A stretch of DNA of 64,000 nucleotides from Aestuariivita boseongensis (GTDB lineage: Bacteria > Pseudomonadota > Alphaproteobacteria > Rhodobacterales > Rhodobacteraceae). Both the position numbers and the translations under genes were made by a program. Shown piece after piece: positions 38,482 to 47,554 of the stretch (its first letter is position 1; each line of letters opens with the position of its first letter). The stretch is taken from assembly GCF_001262635.1 (NCBI RefSeq), contig NZ_JXYH01000009.1, positions 1 to 64,000 on the forward strand, read 5' to 3'. The notes under the pieces were generated by a model that did not search any database, had not been told where the DNA came from, and saw only the letters and a program-made list of their open reading frames with translations.

Positions 38482-39708
38482 ATGACTGATTTTCGCGACA
38501 AGGCCCGTGCGGCCACACAGGAAATGCGCGCTGTGTTCGACCCGACGCCGCTGCAGCTGAATGCGCATCTGTCGGAACGGTTCGGTGCCGACATCTGGCT
38601 GAAACGCGAGGATCTGAGCCCGGTCCGATCCTACAAGCTGCGCGGGGCGTTCAATGCGATGCGCAAGCTGCCGGACCAAAAGCTGTTTGTCTGCGCCAGT
38701 GCTGGCAATCATGCCCAGGGCGTTGCTTACATGTGCAAGCATTTCAGTGTGCATGGTGTGATCTTCATGCCGGTGACAACGCCCCAGCAGAAGATCCAGA
38801 AAACACGGATGTTCGGTGGCGATCAGGTCGAGATCATTCTGACGGGCGATTACTTTGATGACACGCTGGCCTCGGCCCAGGCCTATGCGGCGGACAAGGG
38901 TGGGCACTTCCTTTCGCCGTTCGATGATCCGGATGTGATCGAAGGGCAGGCTTCGGTCGCGGTGGAGATTGAAGAGCAATTGGGCCGCGCGCCTGACTAC
39001 ATCGTATTGCCCGTGGGTGGGGGCGGCATGTCGTCGGGTGTGGCGACCTATTTCGGGGACCGGACATATCCCTTTTTTGTGGAGCCGAAAGGCGGTGCCT
39101 GCCTGCGCGCAGCTTTGGCAGCGGGCCATCCGGTCCAGCTTGAGAAGGTCGATACCTTCGTTGATGGTGCCGCAGTAGGCCGGATCGGGGAACGGACGTT
39201 TGAATTGCTGAAGAACACGCCCATTCGCGATGCGCTGGTTCTGAGCGAGGATCGCATTTGCACCACCATTATCGAGATGCTGAATGTCGAAGGCATCGTT
39301 CTCGAGCCCGCAGGCGCCCTGGCGATCGAGGCGCTGGGCGACATCGCCCGGCAGGTGCGGGGCAAGACGGTTGTGGCCGTGACCTCGGGCGGGAATTTCG
39401 ATTTCGAACGCCTGCCCGAAGTGAAGGAACGTGCGCAGCGATACTCCGGTACCAAGAAATACTTCATTCTGCGCCTGCCTCAGCGGCCCGGTGCGCTGAA
39501 GGAATTTTTGAACATCCTGGGCCCCGATGACGACATCGCGCGGTTCGAATATCTGAAGAAATCCGCGCGCAATTTCGGGTCGGTTCTGATCGGGATCGAA
39601 ACCTCGGCCCCGGAAAACTTTGACCGGCTATTTGCGCATCTGGATGACGCAGGGTTCACCTATACCGATATCACGAATGATGAGACAGTTGCCCAGTTCG
39701 TGATCTAA
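38482..39708 (+). CDS. ilvA: Threonine ammonia-lyase (threonine dehydratase)
   Basis: PLP enzyme that converts threonine to 2-oxobutanoate, the first step of isoleucine synthesis. The 408-residue protein has the PLP lysine in VRSYKLRGA near residue 52, the glycine-rich loop SAGNHAQG near 77, and a C-terminal ACT-like regulatory domain from about residue 330 ([17 protein letters not shown]). The ATG at 38482 is preceded by an AGAAG sequence; two upstream in-frame ATGs are possible. SDR gene follows 12 bases after the stop. Confidence 0.93.
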   Translation: MTDFRDKARAATQEMRAVFDPTPLQLNAHLSERFGADIWLKREDLSPVRSYKLRGAFNAMRKLPDQKLFVCASAGNHAQGVAYMCKHFSVHGVIFMPVTTPQQKIQKTRMFGGDQVEIILTGDYFDDTLASAQAYAADKGGHFLSPFDDPDVIEGQASVAVEIEEQLGRAPDYIVLPVGGGGMSSGVATYFGDRTYPFFVEPKGGACLRAALAAGHPVQLEKVDTFVDGAAVGRIGERTFELLKNTPIRDALVLSEDRICTTIIEMLNVEGIVLEPAGALAIEALGDIARQVRGKTVVAVTSGGNFDFERLPEVKERAQRYSGTKKYFILRLPQRPGALKEFLNILGPDDDIARFEYLKKSARNFGSVLIGIETSAPENFDRLFAHLDDAGFTYTDITNDETVAQFVI

Positions 39709-39720
39709 GGGAGGGGCGAC

Positions 39721-40533
39721 ATGGATGTGTCAGGAAAAACGGCGATCATCACCGGCGGTGCCAGCGGGATTGGGGAGGCCTTGGTCCGTGCCATGGCCGC
39801 TGCCGGGGCGCAGGTCGTGATTGCCGATCTGAATGGTGATGCCGCGCAGGCTTTGGCGGATGAGGTCGGTGGGCTGGGCCTTGCATGCAATGTGACGCAG
39901 GAAGCTGACATTCAGGCGGTTGTCGCCGAAACGGAAAAGCGGTTCGGCCCCGTGGATGTTTTTGTGTCAAACGCCGGGCTTGGACGCGGGGAACCGTCGC
40001 ATGCGGCCTCGGCCAGCGATAAGGTCTGGCAATTGAATTGGGACGTGCATGTGATGAGCCACGTCTATGCTGCGCGCGCGGTGTTGCCTGCGATGATCGA
40101 ACGCGGGGATGGGTATCTGGTTAACATGGCCTCGGCCGCCGGATTGCTAAGCCAGATTGGCGACGCGGCCTATTCTGCAACCAAACATGCCGCGGTCAGC
40201 TTTGCCGAATCGCTGGCGATCGCGCACGGGCCGGACGGGGTGAAAGTGTCGGTGATCTGCCCGCAATATGTGGCGACGCCCCTGATCGGCCTGAGTGCCG
40301 AAGACGCCGCCAATACGCCCGCTTTGCGCACGCCGGAGCAGGTGGCGCAGACCGTGATGGAAGGCATTGCCGAGGAACGGTTTCTGATCCTGCCGCACGA
40401 AGAGGTTGCCCAATTCGTCAACATGCGCGCCATGGATCGGGAGCGGTGGTTGCAAGGCATGCGCGGATTGCGTGCCAAGGCGCTGCGTGAATTCGGCGAG
40501 CTGAAGCTGACCGAGTTTTACAAGCTGATGTAA
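39721..40533 (+). CDS. Short-chain dehydrogenase/reductase
   Basis: A 270-residue Rossmann-fold oxidoreductase. Cofactor motif TGGASGIGEA at residues 11-20, the NAG motif at SNAGLGRG near 83, and the catalytic YSATKHA with Tyr and Lys near 151-155. The acidic residue of DLNGD after strand 2 suggests NAD rather than NADP. The substrate is unknown. GGGAGGGG sits before the ATG. It probably shares the ilvA transcript and converges with an Hpt gene. Confidence 0.85.
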   Translation: MDVSGKTAIITGGASGIGEALVRAMAAAGAQVVIADLNGDAAQALADEVGGLGLACNVTQEADIQAVVAETEKRFGPVDVFVSNAGLGRGEPSHAASASDKVWQLNWDVHVMSHVYAARAVLPAMIERGDGYLVNMASAAGLLSQIGDAAYSATKHAAVSFAESLAIAHGPDGVKVSVICPQYVATPLIGLSAEDAANTPALRTPEQVAQTVMEGIAEERFLILPHEEVAQFVNMRAMDRERWLQGMRGLRAKALREFGELKLTEFYKLM

Positions 40534-40536
40534 CGC

Positions 40537-40860
40537 TTAATCAGCCAGCATGGCGGGCAGCCTGGCCTTGAATTCGGTCAGGGACGTATCCAGGACGTCG
40601 ATGATGCGGGGGGTATCCACCGCTTGACCTGACCGCGCCAGTGTTTCGCCTTCCTGGCAAAGGCCCGCCAGTTGCGACAGGCCCAGATTCAACGCATTGT
40701 TCTTCAGGGCATGCGCCAGCATTTCGAGGTCAGCGGTATCGGCGTCGCGCAGTTTTGCGGCGGTATCCGCCACCTCATCGAGGAAGATTTCGACGATATC
40801 GTCGAAGTCTTCCGCGCCAACATCGTTACGGAGGTCTTTCACCCGGTCCCAGTCAATCAT
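40537..40860 (-). CDS. Histidine phosphotransfer (Hpt) domain protein
   Basis: A single four-helix Hpt domain of about 107 residues. The phosphoryl-accepting histidine is His50 in AHALKNNALNLGL (canonical H-x-L-K-x-x-A-x-x-x-G), with lysine kept at the third place after it. The start is unsure: ATG at 40860, or a GTG at 40881 with seven more residues. It is divergent from the response regulator-phosphatase gene, 158 bases away, and lies convergent with the SDR gene. It likely shuttles phosphate to a response regulator, perhaps the neighbour. Confidence 0.82.
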   Translation of the reverse strand: MIDWDRVKDLRNDVGAEDFDDIVEIFLDEVADTAAKLRDADTADLEMLAHALKNNALNLGLSQLAGLCQEGETLARSGQAVDTPRIIDVLDTSLTEFKARLPAMLAD

Positions 40861-41018
40861 GTCCAATCGGCCTTGTGTCACGTGCCCGAAATGATCGGGC
40901 CAAAGCCTTACCTCTTCGCTAAGGCGCGGATTTTAGACATTCAAATTCGCGGCTTCACTTCTGCTTAAGGGCTACCTGCCACGGTTGACCAAATTGATTG
41001 CAGAACGGCGAGAAGACA

Positions 41019-42302
41019 GTGTCGGTAAACAAAAGTTCACAGCAAGGATATTGGGGCGGTCAGGGCTCCACACGGTCGGTGCGGCGGGTGCTTCTGGTCG
41101 ATGACAGTTTGTTGGAGCGTCGGATCGTCGCCGCCTCCCTTCGGAAATGGGGATATGAGGTGATGGAAGCGTCCGATGCGCAATCCGCGCTGTCGATGTG
41201 TCAGCATCAGTTCCCCGATCTGGTGCTAAGCGATTGGATGATGCCGGGGCTTTCGGGGCCTGAATTCTGCCAGGCCTTCCGCGATATGTCCGAAGGGGAT
41301 TACGGGTATTTCATCCTTCTGACCTCGAAAAGCGAATCGAATGAGGTTGCGCATGGTCTGAACGCCGGGGCTGATGATTTCCTTACAAAACCCGTCAGCC
41401 CGCAGGAGTTGCGCGCCCGGATCGCGGCGGGGGATCGCATCCTGAAAATGCAGCGGGAGCTGAGCGAATCGAACCGCGTTGTGCGCGAAACGCTGGAGCG
41501 TTTGCAGGAGGTGTACGACAAGATCGACGCCGATCTGATGCAGGCGCGGAACATTCAGAATTCACTCGTGCCGCATCTGGACCATGATTTTGGTCCGAAC
41601 CATGTCAGCCTTCTGTTTGAACCTTGCGGCCATATCGGCGGTGACCTGGTCGGCATGTTTTCCCCGGCGCGCAACAGCCTTGGGTTTTACAGTCTGGATG
41701 TGTCGGGCCATGGCATCACGTCGGCCATGATGACGGCCCGGCTGGGAAGCTATCTCTCTGGTACGCATCTGGAACAGAATGTGGGTGTCGAACGTGGCGC
41801 GGATGGCAGTTTCGCGCTGCGCGACCCGGTGGATGTGGCCGCGCGGCTGAACACCCGTCTGGATGCCGACACCGGGATCGAGGAATACTTTACCATGGCC
41901 TATGCGGTTGCTGATCTGGCAACCGGGCGAGTGAAAATGGTGCAGGCCGGTCATCCGCATCCCTTGCTGCTGCGCCATGACGGGAGCGTTGAATTTCTGG
42001 GCGATGGTGGCGCGCCGATCGGTCTTCTGAGCGACGCAGGCTTTGAGCAGATCGAATTCCAGATGGAACCCGGTGACCGGCTGCTTCTTTATTCCGACGG
42101 TCTGACGGATTGCCGGATGCGCGATGGTAAGATGCTGGAAGAAAATGGCCTTCTGGATTTGATCGAAGGTGCCAAAACCGCGCATGGACGTGAGTTTCTG
42201 GAAGATCTGTATTGGCAGCTGACACAGCGGATGCATCCGGATCGCGGGATCGAAGATGATATCTCGGCAACCCTGTTCGAATATCACGGGCCGGAAAGCT
42301 AA
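41019..42302 (+). CDS. Response regulator with PP2C/SpoIIE-type phosphatase output
   Basis: A 427-residue two-domain protein. The receiver domain occupies residues 24-140 (acidic pair VDDS, phospho-acceptor aspartate in LVLSDWMMPG, lysine in TKPVS); a coiled-coil stretch (about 145-185) leads to a PP2C-like domain with DVSGHGITSAMMTARL near 227 and DRLLLYSDGLTDCRM near 345, as in RsbU/SpoIIE. It would dephosphorylate an anti-sigma antagonist when phosphorylated. The start is unsure: GTG 41019 or TTG 40998. Its stop overlaps the convergent Nudix gene by four bases. Confidence 0.9.
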   Translation: MSVNKSSQQGYWGGQGSTRSVRRVLLVDDSLLERRIVAASLRKWGYEVMEASDAQSALSMCQHQFPDLVLSDWMMPGLSGPEFCQAFRDMSEGDYGYFILLTSKSESNEVAHGLNAGADDFLTKPVSPQELRARIAAGDRILKMQRELSESNRVVRETLERLQEVYDKIDADLMQARNIQNSLVPHLDHDFGPNHVSLLFEPCGHIGGDLVGMFSPARNSLGFYSLDVSGHGITSAMMTARLGSYLSGTHLEQNVGVERGADGSFALRDPVDVAARLNTRLDADTGIEEYFTMAYAVADLATGRVKMVQAGHPHPLLLRHDGSVEFLGDGGAPIGLLSDAGFEQIEFQMEPGDRLLLYSDGLTDCRMRDGKMLEENGLLDLIEGAKTAHGREFLEDLYWQLTQRMHPDRGIEDDISATLFEYHGPES

Positions 42303-42736
42303 AGAAACGCCCGTGTCACGAAATGCCGGTCGCCCGCGTTGCCCAGGATCTGCGCCGCGGTGTGCGGCGCGGCCCAAAGCACTTCGTGATCCGGTTCGAC
42401 CGGTGGTCCAAGCTGCCGGGTGGGATGGGCTAGGTAGATATGGCAGACCTTTTCGGCCCAGATGTCGTATTCGGGCATGAACACAAAGCGGCGGAACACC
42501 CCAAGACGGCGCGGCGTGGCAATGCGCCAGCCGGTTTCCTCATAGACTTCGCGATGCAGTGCGGTTATCGGCGTCTCTCCGGGATCGATGCCACCGCCGG
42601 GGAGCTGGATATCCGGGATATCCGCCATCTGGACGGTCAGCAAAAGTTGCCCGTCCCGCGGCAAAACCGCATAGGCACCGGGCCTTAGCGTATAGCGCCT
42701 GTCGGCCTCACGCGGGGAGCCAAAACGTCTGATCAT
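42299..42736 (-). CDS. Nudix hydrolase
   Basis: A 145-residue Nudix-fold pyrophosphohydrolase. The Nudix box begins at GGGIDPGETPITALHREVYE near residue 47 and ends EETGW, with the catalytic glutamates in REVYEETG. The substrate is unknown. Divergent from hslO with about 80 bases between the starts, convergent with the response regulator-phosphatase. Confidence 0.88.
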   Translation of the reverse strand: MIRRFGSPREADRRYTLRPGAYAVLPRDGQLLLTVQMADIPDIQLPGGGIDPGETPITALHREVYEETGWRIATPRRLGVFRRFVFMPEYDIWAEKVCHIYLAHPTRQLGPPVEPDHEVLWAAPHTAAQILGNAGDRHFVTRAFL

Positions 42737-42815
42737 ACCAGCCTTGCCCTTTTCAGCCTGCTTGATGCCCTTATATAGGCGCGGTATGCCAAGACACAGG
42801 CACTAGGAAAACCCC

Positions 42816-43805
42816 ATGACACGTGGATCTCAAATCGTGTGGGACGACACCGTCCTGCCCTTTCAACTTGATGCGTCGGATATGCGCGGCCGCGTCGCGC
42901 GCCTTGATGGCGTGCTGTCCGGTATTCTGAAACAGCACGACTATCCCCCGCAGGTCGAAGCGCTTGTTGCGGAAATGGCCCTGCTGACCGCGCTGATCGG
43001 GCAAACGATCAAGCTGCGCTGGAAACTGTCGCTGCAGGTCCAGTCAAAGGGTCCCGTGCGCATGATCGCCACCGATTATTATGCCCCGCAGGAAGAAGGC
43101 CGGTCGGCGCAGATCCGCGCCTATGCCAGCTATGACGCGGATCGGCTGACCGACGGCGCGCCGTTCGACCAGGTGGGCGAAGGATATTTCGCAATCATGA
43201 TCGACCAGGGCACTGGCATGGCGCCGTACCAGGGGATCACCCCTTTGGCGGGCGCTTCGCTCAGTTCTTGTGCCGAAGCGTATTTCGCCCAGTCTGAACA
43301 GCTGCCCACGCGGTTTTCGCTGTCCTTCGGCCTGTCGCAGGAACCCGGAGAGGCCGCGCATTGGCGCGCCGGCGGCATCATGTTGCAGCACATGCCTAAA
43401 GCCTCGCCCTTTGTGGCGTCGGGGCAGGGCACGGGCGATATCCTGACGGCGTCTGATCTGGTGGATGGCGATGATGGTGAGAACTGGAATCGTGTGAACA
43501 TCCTGCTGGACACGGTCGAGGATATGGAGCTGATCGGACCGTCGGTTCCGCCGATGGATCTGCTGGTGCGTCTGTTCCATGAAGAGCAGCCGCGCGTCTA
43601 TGACGCCCAGGCGGTGCGCTTTGGGTGCACCTGTTCGGAAGATCGCGTGCGCCAAAGCCTGTCGATCTATTCCGCGCGGGATATCGAGAAGATGACCACT
43701 GACGAGGGCCGCGTGACAGCAGATTGCCAATTCTGCGGCGCGCATTACGACCTGGACCCAAAGACGCTGGGCTTCGAGGCGGAAGAGCAGCCCAAAGGTG
43801 AGTGA
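42816..43805 (+). CDS. hslO: Hsp33, redox-regulated holdase chaperone
   Basis: Activated by oxidation and heat; binds unfolding proteins in the cytoplasm. The 329-residue protein has the zinc-binding cysteines C-x-C (FGCTCSED near residue 270) and C-x2-C (CQFCGAHY near 304). The N-terminal core is complete; it is somewhat longer than the E. coli protein. The stop overlaps the next gene (GTG start) by eight bases. Confidence 0.95.
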   Translation: MTRGSQIVWDDTVLPFQLDASDMRGRVARLDGVLSGILKQHDYPPQVEALVAEMALLTALIGQTIKLRWKLSLQVQSKGPVRMIATDYYAPQEEGRSAQIRAYASYDADRLTDGAPFDQVGEGYFAIMIDQGTGMAPYQGITPLAGASLSSCAEAYFAQSEQLPTRFSLSFGLSQEPGEAAHWRAGGIMLQHMPKASPFVASGQGTGDILTASDLVDGDDGENWNRVNILLDTVEDMELIGPSVPPMDLLVRLFHEEQPRVYDAQAVRFGCTCSEDRVRQSLSIYSARDIEKMTTDEGRVTADCQFCGAHYDLDPKTLGFEAEEQPKGE

Positions 43806-44394
43806 TCTGGAAACACAGCTGCGGGCCGCTATCGCCCGCCCAGGGGACGATTCGTCGGATTTCGATTTGAATCCGGACGTCGTTCTGCCCCAGGGGCGGC
43901 GCTTGCGGCCCGCTGGCGTGTTAATGGGGATTACCACATTCGACGATGAGCCGCGCGTGATCCTGACCAAACGGTCGTCCGCGCTGAAACACCATCCGGG
44001 CCAGATCGCCTTTCCTGGCGGCAAGCAGGATGAGGGCGACGCAGATGTTGTCGCCGCCGCCCTGCGCGAAGCGCGGGAAGAGATCGGTCTGCCCGATGGC
44101 GCGGCGCGCGTGATTGGCACATTGCCCAGCCATGAAACGGTCACCAGCTTTACCGTCACACCCGTGATCGCCCTGATCGACGCGCCGTTTCACATTATCG
44201 CAGAACCCGGAGAGGTGGAGGAGGTGTTTGTGACCCCGCTCTCTCACCTTCTGGAACCGGCGAATTATCTGGTGGAATCCCGTCGCTGGCGCGGAACCCG
44301 CAGACATTACTTCACTGTGCCCTACGGCCCCTATTACATTTGGGGCGCAACCGCGCGTATCCTGCGCGGGTTCGCGGCACGGATGGGTGAATGA
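43798..44394 (+). CDS. Nudix hydrolase, CoA pyrophosphatase type (NudL-like)
   Basis: A 198-residue Nudix protein. The Nudix box GGKQDEGDADVVAAALREAR near residue 73 is preceded by the LTKRSSALKHHPGQIAFPGG block, which is the signature of CoA-pyrophosphatase-type (NudL, UPF0035) enzymes that cleave CoA into 4'-phosphopantetheine and ADP. The GTG start overlaps hslO by eight bases; the stop overlaps cca by four, so hslO, nudL and cca form one transcript. Confidence 0.9.
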   Translation: MSDLETQLRAAIARPGDDSSDFDLNPDVVLPQGRRLRPAGVLMGITTFDDEPRVILTKRSSALKHHPGQIAFPGGKQDEGDADVVAAALREAREEIGLPDGAARVIGTLPSHETVTSFTVTPVIALIDAPFHIIAEPGEVEEVFVTPLSHLLEPANYLVESRRWRGTRRHYFTVPYGPYYIWGATARILRGFAARMGE

Positions 44395-45548
44395 CCAAAC
44401 TGACTTCTGACTGGATCGCACGGGCCGAAACGCAAGCCGTGTGCCGTATGCTGACCGATGCCGGGGCGCAGGCGCTGTTTGTGGGCGGTTGTGTCCGCAA
44501 CGCGTTTCTTGAGGCACCGGTGGCCGATATCGACATTGCCACAGATGCCCTGCCGGAACAGGTCGTGGTCTTGGCGGAAAAGGCCGGGCTCAAGGCGGTG
44601 CCGACCGGCATTGATCATGGGACTGTCACGGTCGTCTCGGGGGGTCTGCCGCATGAGGTGACGACCTTCCGCCGCGATGTGGAAACGGACGGACGGCGTG
44701 CCGTGGTCGCCTTTTCCACCGATGTGGCCGAGGATGCCGCACGGCGGGATTTCACCATGAACGCGCTTTACGCCAACCCGGAGGGGGAGGTGATCGACCC
44801 CCTGGGCGGGTTGCCAGACCTGCAGGCGCGGCATGTGCGTTTCATCGGGCGGGCAGAGGATCGCATTCGCGAGGATCATCTGAGATCGCTCAGGTTCTTC
44901 CGGTTTCATGCGTGGTATGGCGACCCGCTGCACGGGATGGATGCCGATGCGTTGGCCGCGATTGCCGAGCATCTTGAGGGGCTGGCGATCCTGTCAAAGG
45001 AACGGATCGGCCACGAGGTGATGAAGCTTCTTGCGGCCCCCGATCCTGCACCGGCGGTGGCCAGCATGCGCCAGACCGGCGTGTTGCAGGCGATATTGCC
45101 GGGGGCGGATGATACCGCACTGGGCCCGCTGGTGCATCTGTGGCCCGAGGCGAACGCGACCTTGCGCCTCGCCGCGTTGGGCCGGGGGTTTGACGAAGCA
45201 CTGCGGCTGAGCAAAGCGGATGCACGGCGGGCCGAGGCGTTGCGCCATGCCGCTGAAGAGGGGACACCCGCCGAACTCGGCTATCGCATGGGGGCAGAGG
45301 ATGCCTGCGCCGCACTCGCCCTGCGCGCCGCCCTTCTGCAACAGCCGCTTGAGGACAGCGATCTGGAAGTGGCCCGGCACGCCGCAACCCAGGTCTTTCC
45401 GGTAAAAGCTGGTGATCTGATGCCGGACTTTGAGGGCCCCGCACTGGGCGCGGCGCTGAAGGATCTTGAAGGCGCATGGATTGCATCGGGCTTCGCCCTG
45501 ACCCGCGATGACCTGCTGGCAAAAGCCGAGGATCACAAAAAGGGGTGA
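44391..45548 (+). CDS. cca: CCA-adding tRNA nucleotidyltransferase
   Basis: Adds or repairs the CCA end of tRNA. The 385-residue protein is of class II type: the nucleotidyltransferase motif GGCVRNAFLEAPVADIDIAT near residues 32-51 holds the catalytic aspartates (DID), then RRDFTMNALYANPEG near 118 and the neck/body region with EDHLRSLRFFRFHAWYG near 161. Stop followed by 167 bases containing a tiny ORF and two hairpins before an ABC exporter pair. Confidence 0.93.
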   Translation: MTKLTSDWIARAETQAVCRMLTDAGAQALFVGGCVRNAFLEAPVADIDIATDALPEQVVVLAEKAGLKAVPTGIDHGTVTVVSGGLPHEVTTFRRDVETDGRRAVVAFSTDVAEDAARRDFTMNALYANPEGEVIDPLGGLPDLQARHVRFIGRAEDRIREDHLRSLRFFRFHAWYGDPLHGMDADALAAIAEHLEGLAILSKERIGHEVMKLLAAPDPAPAVASMRQTGVLQAILPGADDTALGPLVHLWPEANATLRLAALGRGFDEALRLSKADARRAEALRHAAEEGTPAELGYRMGAEDACAALALRAALLQQPLEDSDLEVARHAATQVFPVKAGDLMPDFEGPALGAALKDLEGAWIASGFALTRDDLLAKAEDHKKG

Positions 45549-45601
45549 CTTGATCGCCGTTCTGGCGTATCCCCACCCCATCCATGACGGAGGGACACTG
45601 C

Positions 45602-45628
45602 ATGTATCACGGTATCTGGTTTTACTAA
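45602..45628 (+). CDS. Tiny upstream ORF, candidate leader peptide MYHGIWFY
   Basis: Nine codons including stop, encoding Met-Tyr-His-Gly-Ile-Trp-Phe-Tyr; five of the eight residues are Tyr, His, Trp or Phe. GGAGGG lies about seven bases before the ATG. It ends 87 bases before the first ABC exporter gene. A hairpin starts ten bases after its stop. The make-up and position suggest a regulatory leader peptide; no translation evidence is available from sequence. Confidence 0.45.
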   Translation: MYHGIWFY

Positions 45629-45637
45629 GCCCAGACG

Positions 45638-45671
45638 CCCCGTGACCGACGGGGGAGCGCTGGCGCTACCC
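45638..45671 (+). promoter_or_regulatory. Two mutually exclusive hairpins in the ABC exporter leader
   Basis: Hairpin 1: CCCCGT (45638-45643) with ACGGGG (45649-45654), loop GACCG. Hairpin 2: GGG (45653-45655) plus AGCG (45656-45659) with CGCT (45664-45667) plus CCC (45669-45671), loop CTGG, one bulged A. Both use G653-G654, so only one can form. The T-rich run after hairpin 2 is weak. Confidence 0.45.
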
Positions 45672-45715
45672 TTGTCTGCAATTGTCCCTATTTCTGCTCA
45701 TCAGGAGCACCGTTC

Positions 45716-47554
45716 ATGTTTCGCTTTTTCGAAAACCTTATCGACCCCTATCAGCCCTATGACGCCAAAGATGTGCCGCCGACGCGCCTGTGGCCGTTCA
45801 TTCGGGATTACACGCAACCGTTCAACAGGCTCTTTGTCTGGACGGCGCTCTTGTCGGTTGCAGTCGCCGCGATTGAAGTTGGTCTGATCTATTACATGGG
45901 TCGCGTGGTTGACCTGCTGTCGGGAGAACCTGCGCAGGTCTGGGCCGCGCATGGGACCGAGCTGATCATTCTGGCGGTGTTCATCCTGTTCCTGCGGCCT
46001 GCCATTCAGGCTTTGGATGTCTTGCTGCTGAACAACGCGATCATGCCGAACCTTGGCACGATTTTCCGCTGGCGGTCGCATAAACATGTGCTGCGCCAGT
46101 CTGTTGGCTGGTTCGAAAACGACTTTGCTGGGCGCATCGCAAACCGGATCATGCAGACCCCTCCGGCTGCGGGGGAGGTGGTGTTTCAGGTGTTCGACGC
46201 GATCACCTTCTCGGTCGCTTATCTGGTGGGCGCGGCGATCCTGCTGACCACGTCCGATCCGCGACTGTTGCTGCCGCTGATCGCGTGGTTTGTCCTATAT
46301 GGCATTCTGGTGGGCTGGACGGTGCAGCGCGTTGGCCCCGCATCGCAGGCCGCGTCCGATGCGCGGTCGACCGTCACGGGCCGTGTCGTCGACAGCTATA
46401 CCAACATCCATTCGGTCAAGATGTTCGCGCATCACGACCGCGAGTTGGATTACGCCAAAGACGCGATCGAACACACGCGCCAGACCTTCGCGGCAGAAAT
46501 GCGGATCTATACCATCATGGACATGTGTCTGGTGATGCTGAACGGTCTGCTGATCGTCGGCGTTGTCGGCTGGGCGATTTACTTGTGGATGCAAGGGCAG
46601 GCGAGTGTCGGCGTTGTCGCGGCGGCGACGGCGCTGACGCTGCGGCTGAACGCCATGACCGGCTGGATCATGTGGGCGTTGACGACATTCTTCCGCCAGC
46701 TGGGCGTTGTCGCCGAAGGGATGGAGACGATCGCGCAACCCATCGATCTGGTCGATGACAAGGGCGCGAAGCCGCTGGCCCTGACCGATGGACGGATCGA
46801 GCTGAAAGGGCTGAGCCACCATTACGGTCGCGGTGCAGGTGGGCTCGACAAGATCAGCCTGACCATCGAACCGGGCGAAAAGATCGGTCTGATTGGTCGG
46901 TCGGGCGCGGGTAAGTCGACCCTGGTCAAGCTGCTGTTGCGGTTCTATGACCCGGAAACGGGTGTGATCGAAATCGACGGGCAGGACATCACCAAGGTCA
47001 CTCAGGACAGCCTGCGCCAACAGATCGGGGTGGTGCAGCAGGACAGTGCGTTGCTTCACCGGTCGGTCCGGGAAAACCTGCTGTATGGTCGCCCCGATGC
47101 GAGCGAAGATATGATGATCGCCGCCGCCAAACAGGCCCAGGCGCACGAGTTCATCCTGGATCTGGAGGATCCGCAGGGGCGCACCGGTTACGATGCCCAT
47201 GTGGGCGAACGCGGTGTGAAACTGTCGGGCGGTCAACGTCAGCGCGTGACCCTTGCCCGCGTGATCCTGAAGGATGCGCCGATCCTGCTTTTGGACGAAG
47301 CAACCAGTGCTCTGGACAGTGAGGTGGAGGCCGCCATTCAGGAAACGCTTTATGGCATGATGGAGGGTAAGACCGTGATTGCGATTGCCCACCGCCTGTC
47401 CACCATCGCGCATATGGATCGCATTCTGGTCCTGGATCAGGGCCACATCGTAGAAGAGGGCACCCATTCCGCGCTTTTGGCGCAGGGCGGGCTATATTCG
47501 CAATTCTGGGCGCGCCAATCGGGCGGGTTCCTGGATGTGGATGCAGCCGAATGA
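45716..47554 (+). CDS. ABC exporter, fused transmembrane and ATPase half-transporter (first of pair)
   Basis: A 612-residue type-IV ABC exporter with six membrane helices (residues about 35-330) followed by an ATPase domain. Walker A RSGAGKST near residue 398, signature KLSGGQRQR near 502, Walker B ILLLDEATSALD near 522 with the catalytic glutamate present, and H-loop IAIAHRLST. The substrate is unknown (lipid or drug type). AGGAGC precedes the ATG. The stop overlaps the next half-transporter (ATGA). A candidate leader peptide lies upstream. Confidence 0.9.
   Translation: MFRFFENLIDPYQPYDAKDVPPTRLWPFIRDYTQPFNRLFVWTALLSVAVAAIEVGLIYYMGRVVDLLSGEPAQVWAAHGTELIILAVFILFLRPAIQALDVLLLNNAIMPNLGTIFRWRSHKHVLRQSVGWFENDFAGRIANRIMQTPPAAGEVVFQVFDAITFSVAYLVGAAILLTTSDPRLLLPLIAWFVLYGILVGWTVQRVGPASQAASDARSTVTGRVVDSYTNIHSVKMFAHHDRELDYAKDAIEHTRQTFAAEMRIYTIMDMCLVMLNGLLIVGVVGWAIYLWMQGQASVGVVAAATALTLRLNAMTGWIMWALTTFFRQLGVVAEGMETIAQPIDLVDDKGAKPLALTDGRIELKGLSHHYGRGAGGLDKISLTIEPGEKIGLIGRSGAGKSTLVKLLLRFYDPETGVIEIDGQDITKVTQDSLRQQIGVVQQDSALLHRSVRENLLYGRPDASEDMMIAAAKQAQAHEFILDLEDPQGRTGYDAHVGERGVKLSGGQRQRVTLARVILKDAPILLLDEATSALDSEVEAAIQETLYGMMEGKTVIAIAHRLSTIAHMDRILVLDQGHIVEEGTHSALLAQGGLYSQFWARQSGGFLDVDAAE

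Noticed and set aside
38374-39129. Upstream extension of argG
   Set aside because: Overlaps ilvA on the other strand, no family similarity; argG starts at MSAPKKVV.
40905-40925. GCCTTA / TAAGGC hairpin between Hpt and the response regulator gene
   Set aside because: Six pairs with a nine-base loop, no T run and no other support; could be chance.
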